From the NCBI GenBank assembly GCA_947627135.1, contig CANQUV010000019.1, forward strand, positions 1-32,019: DNA of 32,019 nucleotides. Direction: 5' to 3'. Within the stretch, counting starts at the first letter, position 1, and every line of letters begins with the position of its first letter. The notes beneath the pieces are model-generated. The model ran no database searches and was not told the origin of the DNA. It saw only the letters and a list, made by a program, of their open reading frames with translations. Positions 15,592 through 22,404 of this stretch are shown one piece after another. The stretch comes from an uncultured Clostridia bacterium (GTDB lineage Bacteria > Bacillota > Clostridia > Oscillospirales > Acutalibacteraceae). A program made the translations under genes and the position numbers.

Positions 15592-15636
15592 ATTAAACCT
15601 CCGAAAAACATTTTTTAATCTCTATACATCTTATAT

Positions 15637-15665
15637 ATTATATCTCTCTTAAAATAGTAAATCAA
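15637..15665 (-). promoter_or_regulatory. Promoter of the HtrA gene
   Basis: On the minus strand TTGATT (15660-15665), 17 bases, TATAAT (15637-15642), 46 bases before the ATG. Confidence 0.75.
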
Positions 15666-15745
15666 CCTTTATAATTGTTTAATATGTGTTGTGTAACTGA
15701 ATTTTTGATGTTTTAAGTAAATTTTATCCTTTATTTGTGAAAAAT

Positions 15746-15807
15746 TTGACAATTTTTAAAAATTTTTCTTATAAAGGCTTTATATTCATAAAAATTTATA
15801 GTATAAT
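15746..15807 (+). promoter_or_regulatory. One or two promoters of fba
   Basis: TTGACA (15746-15751) with TATAAA (15770-15775) at 18 bases gives one candidate. A second -10, TATAAT (15802-15807), has a weaker -35 (TTTATA, 15779-15784) at 17 bases. Tandem promoters are plausible for this glycolytic gene. The remainder of 15666-15745 shows nothing else. Confidence 0.6.
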
Positions 15808-15855
15808 AACTTTAATGACGGTGTTTTCACCAAATATTTATCGGAGGTAAATTAT

Positions 15856-16722
15856 ATGCCATTAGTAAACGCAAAAGAAATGCTTACAAAAGCAAAAGCA
15901 GGCCACTATGCAGTAGGTCAATTTAACATTAACAACCTTGAATGGACAAAAGCTATCCTTTTAACTGCACAGGAATTAAACTCACCTGTTATTCTGGGTG
16001 TATCTGAAGGCGCAGGTAAATATATGTGCGGCTACAAAACAGTAGTTGGTATGGTAAACGGTATGTTAGAAGAACTTAACATTACTGTTCCTGTTGCTCT
16101 TCATCTTGACCACGGTTCTTATGAGGGTGCAAAGGCTTGTATTGAGGCAGGTTTCAGCTCAATTATGTTTGACGGCTCTCATTATCCGATTGAGGAAAAT
16201 GTTGAAAAAACAAAAGAGTTAGTTGCTATATGCAACGAGAAAAATCTTTCAATTGAGGCTGAAGTCGGCTCTATCGGCGGTGAAGAAGATGGTGTTATCG
16301 GTGCAGGAGAATGTGCAGACCCGCAGGAATGTAAAATGATTGCTGATTTAGGCGTAACAATGCTTGCAGCAGGTATCGGTAATATTCACGGCAAATATCC
16401 TGAGAATTGGCAGGGATTAAGCTTTGAAACTCTTGACGCCGTTCAGCAGCTTACAGGTGAAATGCCTTTAGTTCTCCACGGAGGTACTGGAATTCCTTCT
16501 GATATGATTAAAAAGGCTATTTCTTTAGGTGTTTCAAAAATCAATGTTAATACTGAATGTCAGCTTGCTTTTGCCGACGCAACAAGAAAATACATTGAAG
16601 CAGGCAAAGACCAACAAGGCAAAGGCTTTGACCCGAGAAAACTTCTTGCCCCCGGTTTTGAAGCTATTAAAGAAACCGTTAAAGAAAAAATGGAGCTTTT
16701 TGGTTCTGTTAATAAGGCTTGA
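15856..16722 (+). CDS. fba: Class II fructose-bisphosphate aldolase
   Basis: A zinc-dependent aldolase cleaving fructose 1,6-bisphosphate to dihydroxyacetone phosphate and glyceraldehyde 3-phosphate (glycolysis/gluconeogenesis). The 288-residue length is usual. Catalytic and metal residues are visible: D85 and H86 in LHLDHGS, E135 in IEAEVG, H178 in GIGNIHGKYP and H208 in VLHGGTG. The C-terminal KINVNTECQLAF and DPRKLL motifs also match class II. CGGAGG precedes the ATG by nine bases. Codon use looks biased toward a highly expressed gene compared with its neighbours. Single-gene unit closed by a terminator. Confidence 0.97.
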   Translation: MPLVNAKEMLTKAKAGHYAVGQFNINNLEWTKAILLTAQELNSPVILGVSEGAGKYMCGYKTVVGMVNGMLEELNITVPVALHLDHGSYEGAKACIEAGFSSIMFDGSHYPIEENVEKTKELVAICNEKNLSIEAEVGSIGGEEDGVIGAGECADPQECKMIADLGVTMLAAGIGNIHGKYPENWQGLSFETLDAVQQLTGEMPLVLHGGTGIPSDMIKKAISLGVSKINVNTECQLAFADATRKYIEAGKDQQGKGFDPRKLLAPGFEAIKETVKEKMELFGSVNKA

Positions 16723-16751
16723 TTTAAAAGTTTACTTTATAAAAACTAATT

Positions 16752-16783
16752 AGGCGTTGAGTATAATAGCTCAACGCCTTTTT
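16752..16783 (+). terminator. Intrinsic terminator after fba
   Basis: AGGCGTTGAG (16752-16761) pairs with CTCAACGCCT (16770-16779) and is followed by TTTTT. The repeat array starts just after the T-run, exactly as after tatD. Confidence 0.92.
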
Positions 16784-16784
16784 C

Positions 16785-17159
16785 ACTTTATATAAAACTG
16801 CTTGAAAAATTCGGGAACAAAAGGTTGTTTATATATGGTGCTGTCTGCACGAAAAAACAGCCAACCGGCTATTTATTTTACATTATTGAAAACTACCCGT
16901 AAATTTTCGGGAACAAAAGGTTGTTTATATACGGTGCTGTCTGCACGAAAAAACAGCCAACCGGCTATTTATTTTACATTATTGAAAACTACCCGTAAAT
17001 TCTCGGGAACAAAAGGTTGTTTATATACAGTGCTGTCTGCACGAAAAAACAGCCCACCGGCTATTTATTTTACATTATTGAAAACTACCCGGAAAATTTC
17101 GGGAACAAAAGGTTGTTCATATATGGTGCTGTCTGCACGGAAAAACAGCCCACCGGCTG
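16785..17159. repeat. Tandem array of four units of a 96-bp repeat
   Basis: Units begin at about 16785, 16880, 16976 and 17072. The anchor TCGGGAAC recurs at 16811, 16907, 17003 and 17099, giving an exact 96-base period. Internal units differ at only a few bases. Each unit has a hairpin GCTGT/ACAGC on the plus strand. On the minus strand each has AGCC-GGT(T/G)-GGCT followed by TTTTTT (TTTTTCC in unit 4), which looks like a compact intrinsic terminator. A diverged single copy is at 9566-9653. The array fills the junction between the fba terminator and the stop of the convergent glycosylase gene. It is not CRISPR-like because units are contiguous with no unique spacers. Confidence 0.92.
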
Positions 17160-17996
17160 CTATTTGAAAAGTTCGGGATGCATACGGCTGTAATGAAAAA
17201 TATACTGTTGGGCAATTCCTGCATATTCACCAAAATCTTTATTGGTCATATCAGGGAACAGTATTTCCATAGCACGTTTCATCCACACATCTATTGGAAA
17301 TGCCTCTATTCTATGCATTCCGAATAAAAGCGTACAGTCCGCTACCTTTATGCCAACTCCCTTAATTTTCATAAGTTCTGTTCTTGCTTCTTCATAAGGA
17401 AGTGTTTTACATATTTCTAGATTTACTTCTCCCGACGCTACCTTTTTTGCTCCGTCTATTATGTATTTATTTCTGAAACCTGCTCTTAACGGCTGTAAAT
17501 CTTCTTCCACTAAAGATGCCATTTTTTCTGCCGTTGGAAATGCAAATTCTCCGCTTTTCAGCTTTTCCCCAAAGTTTTCACAAAGTCGTTCTATTATTCC
17601 CTTTATTCTTTTTATGTTGTTGTTTTGAGAAATTATAAAGGTACATAACGCTTCGTATGGTTCCTGCCGTAAAATTCTTATACCGTGAGAATACTTTGCA
17701 GCATCTTTTAAAACAGGGTGGATTTTACTGATTTCTTTTCTGATTTTTCCGTAGTCTAAATCTAAATCAAGATAAGGCCTCCATATTTTTTCAAAATCCT
17801 CTATCGTTGCATTATTTATGTATAGAGTTTCCCCCTCTAATTTCATACAAACTGCTCTGCTAAAGGCAACTCCCTTATAACTGTTATCTTCTTGCTCCTT
17901 CCAGCGAAAACTCTGGCCGCAGTCTAGAGTTTGTGCCAGATCCAAATCTTTTACAGGATAAACCTTTACCCCATTATCTGTTTTAACACATTCCAT
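17160..17996 (-). CDS. OGG1-type 8-oxoguanine DNA glycosylase/AP lyase
   Basis: A base-excision repair enzyme of the HhH-GPD superfamily, 278 residues. The N-terminal OGG domain has LDCGQSFRW (matching the LFGGQSFRW of human OGG1), then SQNNNIKRI near residue 123 (matching SSNNNIARI). The helix-hairpin-helix MKIKGVGIKVADC carries the catalytic Lys217, and PIDVWMKRAM carries Asp236. This is the eukaryote-like OGG1 class present in some clostridia, distinct from MutM. The frame extends to a TTG at 18023, but AAAGGGG sits before the ATG at 17996. Its stop codon directly adjoins the last repeat unit, whose minus-strand hairpin could end its transcript. Confidence 0.93.
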   Translation of the reverse strand: MECVKTDNGVKVYPVKDLDLAQTLDCGQSFRWKEQEDNSYKGVAFSRAVCMKLEGETLYINNATIEDFEKIWRPYLDLDLDYGKIRKEISKIHPVLKDAAKYSHGIRILRQEPYEALCTFIISQNNNIKRIKGIIERLCENFGEKLKSGEFAFPTAEKMASLVEEDLQPLRAGFRNKYIIDGAKKVASGEVNLEICKTLPYEEARTELMKIKGVGIKVADCTLLFGMHRIEAFPIDVWMKRAMEILFPDMTNKDFGEYAGIAQQYIFHYSRMHPELFK

Positions 17997-18092
17997 AAAA
18001 AAACCCCTTTTTGTTATAAACAAAGTATATCATATTTTTTGCGACTGTGGTATAATAAAAATAACAATTTAAAAAATTATCGGAGAACAAAA

Positions 18093-18803
18093 ATGAAAGA
18101 AAACATTTGCACCATACCAATAAATGACATTTTTAAACCAAGAGACGGCTGTCCTATGTGCAGAATGGAGAAAATGCTTGAAGAACAGTATGTGGAATTT
18201 ATTACCGGAGACGCCATGATGGAACCTAATATTCGCATACAAACCAACGATAAAGGATTTTGCAAAGAGCATTTTCAACGAATGATACAATTTGGAAAAA
18301 AGCTGCCTAACGCATTAATGCTTGAAACACATTTGCAGGAATATATTGATAAATGCTTTGCAAAACCGCCGAAGGGCAAACCTGATAAAAAACAACTTGA
18401 AACACTTGATAAACTTCAAAGCACCTGTTATGTCTGCGACAGAATTGAACATGATATGTATCATTTAATGTCAACAGTTTTTGCAGAGTGGCAAAAGGAC
18501 GAAGAATTTCGCAAATTATATAAGGAACAGCCGTATATTTGTTTAAAGCATTACAATTTTATTTTAAAGGCAGCACAAGGCAAAAACGGAATACCCTCAA
18601 AAATGATATCTGCTTTTTACGCCGATACCTATAATTTAACACAACGCTATATGAAAGAACTGAAAAATGATATAACTCATTTTTGCAGTATGTACGATTA
18701 CCGCAACCGAGGCGGCGATTGGGGCAACAGCAAGGATGCAATAGAGAGGTCGGTAGCTTTTTTAACGGGAGTTAATGCTGCGGAAAGTAAAAACAGTGAT
18801 TAA
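18093..18803 (+). CDS. DUF6062-like protein with duplicated Cys/His motif
   Basis: A 236-residue soluble protein without a known function; the layout fits DUF6062. Two halves each carry the same pattern: C20-x2-C23 ... C57-x2-H60 (GFCKEHF) and C112-x2-C115 ... C150-x2-H153 (YICLKHY), with C-to-C distances of 37 and 38. This looks like an internal duplication of a C2CH metal site, probably zinc. A conserved-looking C-terminal stretch (WGNSKDAIERSVAFLTG) follows. The open frame begins far upstream, but CGGAGA at 18081-18086 sets the ATG at 18093. It is divergent from the glycosylase gene, with a TATAAT at about 18051-18056 in the short shared region. Confidence 0.82.
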   Translation: MKENICTIPINDIFKPRDGCPMCRMEKMLEEQYVEFITGDAMMEPNIRIQTNDKGFCKEHFQRMIQFGKKLPNALMLETHLQEYIDKCFAKPPKGKPDKKQLETLDKLQSTCYVCDRIEHDMYHLMSTVFAEWQKDEEFRKLYKEQPYICLKHYNFILKAAQGKNGIPSKMISAFYADTYNLTQRYMKELKNDITHFCSMYDYRNRGGDWGNSKDAIERSVAFLTGVNAAESKNSD

Positions 18804-18930
18804 ATAGTCAAAGACTTTGCAAAAAATCAAAAATTTTGGCTGAGCCTTTTAAAAGTCCGCAGGGTTCAAAGGTTTTCCCCCTCCTTTTGTCACCGCTGTG
18901 CGGCAAAACTCCCTATCAATTAAATATAAT
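18804..18930. other. Unexplained intergenic stretch
   Basis: More GC-rich and less A/T-biased than other intergenic sequence here. It contains a C-rich run (TTTTCCCCCTCC, about 18873-18884) and a small hairpin CCGC-TGT-GCGG (about 18893-18903). On the minus strand there is a frame of about 34 codons without an ATG or ribosome binding site. It may be a remnant of a dispersed element. It is unrelated to the 96-bp repeat as far as I can see. Confidence 0.35.
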
Positions 18931-18932
18931 AT

Positions 18933-18967
18933 AAAATCCTGTGAGAGTAACCTACTCACAGGATTTT
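18933..18967. terminator. Bidirectional terminator at the end of the arg operon
   Basis: AAAATCCTGTGAG (18933-18945) pairs with CTCACAGGATTTT (18955-18967), with a nine-base loop and T-rich flanks on both strands. It serves the DUF6062-like gene and the last arg gene. Confidence 0.88.
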
Positions 18968-18995
18968 TGTCTTTTAATATTAAATACTTATTTAC

Positions 18996-19910
18996 TTATT
19001 TTTCATCTTTCATACATTTTACCATAACGGCTTTCTGGGCATGGAGTCTGTTTTCTGCTTCTTCAAAAATCTCGTTTGCGTGAGCTTCAAATACATCAGC
19101 GGTGATTTCTTCTCCCCTGTGAGCCGGCAGACAATGCAGTACCATACATTCGGAATTTGTTACATTCAAAAGTTCCTGATTTACCTGATAGCCTGCAAAT
19201 GCCTTTTCACGAAGCTTTTTCTCTTCTTCCTGTCCCATTGATGCCCATACGTCAGTATAAACAACATCAGCTCCTTTTGCGGCTTCAAGAGGTTCTCTTA
19301 CCATTTCAAATTTACCTTCAAATTCTGTGGCAAAGTTTAAAATATTCTGCGGAGGTTCATACCCCTCGGGGCAGGCAACCGAAATGCTCATACCGGTTCG
19401 CAAAGCACCTACGATCAACGAATTCATCATATTGTTACCGTCTCCGATAAAGCACATTTTAAGACCGTTCAACTTGCCTTTAAACTCTCTTATTGTCATT
19501 AAATCTGCTAGTACCTGACATGGGTGGCAATAGTCTGTTAAACCGTTGATAACAGGGATACTGCCGTATTTTGCAAGAGCTTCTACCTCTTCCTGCTTAA
19601 ATGTACGAATCATTATACCGTCAAGGAAGCGGGAAAGAACTCTTGCAGTATCTTCAACAGGCTCACCTCTTCCAATCTGCAAATCATTAGATGACAAAAA
19701 CAGCGGATATCCTCCAAGCTGAGTCATTCCTACTTCAAAAGATACTCGAGTACGTGTGCTTGCCTTTTCAAAAATCATACCTAATGTTTTTCCTTTAAGG
19801 ACCTTATGTTCAATACCATGTTTCTGCTCATATTTTAACTGATCCGCAAGATTTAAACATTCTGTGATCTCCTGTGTTGACCAATCTTCAAGCTTTAGTA
19901 AATGTTTCAT
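18996..19910 (-). CDS. argF: Ornithine carbamoyltransferase
   Basis: Makes citrulline from ornithine and carbamoyl phosphate. 304 residues, normal for the family. The carbamoyl-phosphate site STRTRVSFE, the HPCQVLADL motif and the C-terminal HCLPAHRGEE motif with the active-site cysteine are all present, and VYTDVWASMGQE matches the ornithine-type enzyme. It is anabolic by context: last gene of the arginine biosynthetic operon, four bases after argD. Followed by the bidirectional terminator. No arcA or arcC is nearby. Confidence 0.97.
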   Translation of the reverse strand: MKHLLKLEDWSTQEITECLNLADQLKYEQKHGIEHKVLKGKTLGMIFEKASTRTRVSFEVGMTQLGGYPLFLSSNDLQIGRGEPVEDTARVLSRFLDGIMIRTFKQEEVEALAKYGSIPVINGLTDYCHPCQVLADLMTIREFKGKLNGLKMCFIGDGNNMMNSLIVGALRTGMSISVACPEGYEPPQNILNFATEFEGKFEMVREPLEAAKGADVVYTDVWASMGQEEEKKLREKAFAGYQVNQELLNVTNSECMVLHCLPAHRGEEITADVFEAHANEIFEEAENRLHAQKAVMVKCMKDEK

Positions 19911-19914
19911 TTTA

Positions 19915-21084
19915 TTAATTCTCCTTTAAAGTTTTTTCAAGTATATTTACCGCTTCGTCAAGCTCATTATAACTTATATTTAGGGGCGGCAACATTCTTA
20001 ACAGATTTTTTGCCGTAATAATTAAAAGTCCGTTTTCTACACACTTAACGGCTATATCGTGAGCGTCTTTATCTTTAAGCTCAATTCCCACCATAAGTCC
20101 TAAATTCCTTACAGACTTGACACCTTCTGTTTTTAAAAGCTTTTCTTTAAGATATTCGCCTTTTTTAGTTACCTCATCAAGAAATTCCTTATTTGCAACC
20201 TTTTCAAGCACATAGTTTGCTCCTGCACATACAACAGGATTTCCTCCAAAGGTAGTGCCGTGTGTTGAAGGACTCATTACTTCTCCCAGTTTTTGTGTGC
20301 AAAGACATGCCCCTATGGGAAGTCCTCCCCCTAAACCTTTTGCTGATGTTATGATGTCAGGTACAATATCATAATGTTCAAAGGCATACAGTTTTCCTGT
20401 TCTTGCTATACCGGTCTGAACTTCGTCAACAATTAAGAGAATATCTTTTTCGTCACAAAAAGTTCTTACTTTCTTAACATACTCTTTATCAAGAATATTT
20501 ACTCCGCCTTCGCCCTGTACACATTCCATAAGAACTGCGCAGGTTTTATCATCCGTAAGGTCTTTTAAAGCATCAAAATTATTTGCAGGTGCAATTTTAA
20601 ACCCTTCTGTAAACGGAAAAAAGTAATTATGAAAAACTTCCTGTCCCGTTGCGGAAAGAGTTGTAATTGTTCTGCCATGAAAGGAATTGTTTAATGAAAT
20701 AATTTCATTTCTGCCCTTGCCGTATTTATCAAAGCTGTATTTTCTTGCAAGCTTAATTGCACATTCGTTTGCCTCTGCACCGCTGTTTGAAAAGCATACC
20801 TTTGAAAAAGGAGTGAGCGCACATAGCTTTTCTGCCAAATCCGATGTAGGCTTACTGTAAAAATAATTTGATATATGCTGAATTTTTGAGGCTTGCTGTG
20901 TAATTGCTTTTACAAAACCTTCATCGCTGTATCCCAGACAATTTACCCCTATTCCTGAACTTACATCAAGATATTTTTTACCCTCTTCATCATAAGCATA
21001 AGAGCCTTTGCCCTCTTTTAATGCAACATTGTACCTTCCGTATGTATGCATTATATATTTGCTGTCTTTTTCTTTTGTGTTCAT
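19915..21084 (-). CDS. argD: Acetylornithine aminotransferase
   Basis: A PLP-dependent class III aminotransferase converting N-acetylglutamate semialdehyde to N-acetylornithine. 389 residues. It shows NSGAEANECAIKLARK, the DEVQTGIARTGKLYAFEHY stretch with the PLP-binding Asp equivalent, and the Schiff-base lysine in TSAKGLGGGLPIGA, followed by GTTFGGNPV. The operon position between the GNAT gene (five bases) and argF (four bases) supports ArgD rather than ornithine or GABA aminotransferase. Confidence 0.96.
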   Translation of the reverse strand: MNTKEKDSKYIMHTYGRYNVALKEGKGSYAYDEEGKKYLDVSSGIGVNCLGYSDEGFVKAITQQASKIQHISNYFYSKPTSDLAEKLCALTPFSKVCFSNSGAEANECAIKLARKYSFDKYGKGRNEIISLNNSFHGRTITTLSATGQEVFHNYFFPFTEGFKIAPANNFDALKDLTDDKTCAVLMECVQGEGGVNILDKEYVKKVRTFCDEKDILLIVDEVQTGIARTGKLYAFEHYDIVPDIITSAKGLGGGLPIGACLCTQKLGEVMSPSTHGTTFGGNPVVCAGANYVLEKVANKEFLDEVTKKGEYLKEKLLKTEGVKSVRNLGLMVGIELKDKDAHDIAVKCVENGLLIITAKNLLRMLPPLNISYNELDEAVNILEKTLKEN

Positions 21085-21089
21085 TTATA

Positions 21090-21515
21090 TCATTCCTTAA
21101 ATTTGTTTTCATAAGAATAAACAAAAACATCATCTCTTTTTTTAAATCCGAAATCCGTCCAGAAACTCTGCCCTGTTTCGTTGTTCTGATAACAAAATAT
21201 ATGCGTTTTGTCTATTCCGTCTGCCTCAATTTTTGAGATCGCAACCTGTGCAAGCTTATGGCCTATTCCATGTCTTCTATACATAGGCATTACTGCCATG
21301 TGGTGTATAAATCCACGTCTGCCATCGTGTCCTGCTAAAACTGTTCCTATAATTTTGCCGTCTTCTACTGCAACCTGACTCATTCCGGGATTACGCTCTA
21401 AATATTTTTCTATACCCTCTTTGCTGTCCGCCTTTGATAAGGCTCTTTTGGTCGTTATTTGCCACATCTCAAAAACTTCGGCATAATCTGTTTTTTTCAT
21501 CTCTCTTATTATCAT
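21090..21515 (-). CDS. GNAT-family N-acetyltransferase inside the arg operon
   Basis: A 141-residue single GNAT domain. The acetyl-CoA pyrophosphate-binding loop is RRHGIGHKLA (about 83-92), preceded by FIHHMAVMPMY (motif A strand), and the C-terminal part has QSFWTDFGFKKRDD. It sits nine bases after argB and five bases before argD, so it must be co-transcribed with arginine genes. Its substrate is not visible. It could supply N-acetylglutamate to prime the ArgJ cycle (a short ArgA-like role), act on an intermediate, or be an unrelated RimI-like enzyme. It lacks the amino-acid-kinase domain of classical ArgA. Confidence 0.85.
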   Translation of the reverse strand: MIIREMKKTDYAEVFEMWQITTKRALSKADSKEGIEKYLERNPGMSQVAVEDGKIIGTVLAGHDGRRGFIHHMAVMPMYRRHGIGHKLAQVAISKIEADGIDKTHIFCYQNNETGQSFWTDFGFKKRDDVFVYSYENKFKE

Positions 21516-21524
21516 ATCTACCTC

Positions 21525-22376
21525 TTAATAAAACATTGTTCCGATACCTTCGTCGCTGAAAAGCTCAAGCAAAATAGAGTGTTCTATTCTTCCGTCTATA
21601 ATATGAGCTCGGTTTACACCGCTTCTTACAGCTTCAACACAGCAGTCGATCTTCGGAATCATACCTCCTGTTATTATTCCCTCTCTTTTTAGGCTTGGAA
21701 CCTCGCTTACATTTACAACAGATATTAATGAGCTTTCATCGTTTACATCTTTTAAAAGACCTCTTATGTCTGTCATTAATATAAGTTTTTTTGCTCCTAT
21801 TTTTGCCGCAATCTGAGATGCTGCCAAATCTGCATTAATATTGAATACTTCTCCTTTATATCCTCCTGCAACAGTTGCTATAATTGGTACATATCCATTA
21901 TTAACACTATCCATTATTACCTTTGAATTTACTTCTTTTATTTCTCCCACAAAGCCTAAGTCATTTCCTGTAATCAGCTTCTCTGCCATAAGCATTTTAC
22001 CGTCAAGTCCGCAAAGTCCGATTGCTCTGCCGCCGTGTTCCGACAAAAGCTGTACAAGACTTTTATTTACTTTACCTGCAAGAACCATTTGTACTATATC
22101 TATTGTTTCTTCGTCTGTAACTCTCATTCCGTTTACAAACTTGCTTTCTTTGCCTGTCTTTTTAAGCATAGCGCTTATTTCAGGACCGCCTCCGTGAACA
22201 AGTACAACATTAATTCCCACAAGCTGCATTAAAACAATATCGCTCATTACTGCACTTTTAAGGCTTTCGTTTATCATAGCATTTCCGCCGTATTTTACTA
22301 CAATTGTTTCTCCCGCATATTTTTTTATGTACGGCATCGCCTGTATTAAAACTTTAGCTCTGTTTGATATATCCAT
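21525..22376 (-). CDS. argB: Acetylglutamate kinase
   Basis: Phosphorylates N-acetylglutamate, the second step of arginine synthesis and the usual point of arginine feedback. 283 residues, amino-acid-kinase fold. VVKYGGNAM (phosphate-binding Lys and Gly), VLVHGGGPEISAML, and NINADLAASQIAAKIGAKKLILMTD are present in order. The N-terminus has a helix (NRAKVLIQAMPYIKKYAG) of the kind found in the arginine-inhibited hexameric enzymes, so feedback inhibition is plausible. Start supported by GAGG. 28 bases after argJ. Confidence 0.96.
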   Translation of the reverse strand: MDISNRAKVLIQAMPYIKKYAGETIVVKYGGNAMINESLKSAVMSDIVLMQLVGINVVLVHGGGPEISAMLKKTGKESKFVNGMRVTDEETIDIVQMVLAGKVNKSLVQLLSEHGGRAIGLCGLDGKMLMAEKLITGNDLGFVGEIKEVNSKVIMDSVNNGYVPIIATVAGGYKGEVFNINADLAASQIAAKIGAKKLILMTDIRGLLKDVNDESSLISVVNVSEVPSLKREGIITGGMIPKIDCCVEAVRSGVNRAHIIDGRIEHSILLELFSDEGIGTMFY

Positions 22377-22404
22377 TTCTTATTTCCTCTCAAAACACTC
22401 TTTA

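Noticed and set aside
16785..17159. CRISPR array
   Set aside because: The units are contiguous with no unique spacers, the period is too long for a repeat-spacer unit of conserved repeat plus variable spacer, and there are no cas genes.
16802..17167. Open frame of 121 codons through the repeat array, predicting a protein with about 32-residue repeats
   Set aside because: The frame stays open only because the 96-base period is a multiple of three. There is no ribosome binding site, several differences between units change residues, and the single copy at 9566-9653 is interrupted in the matching frame.
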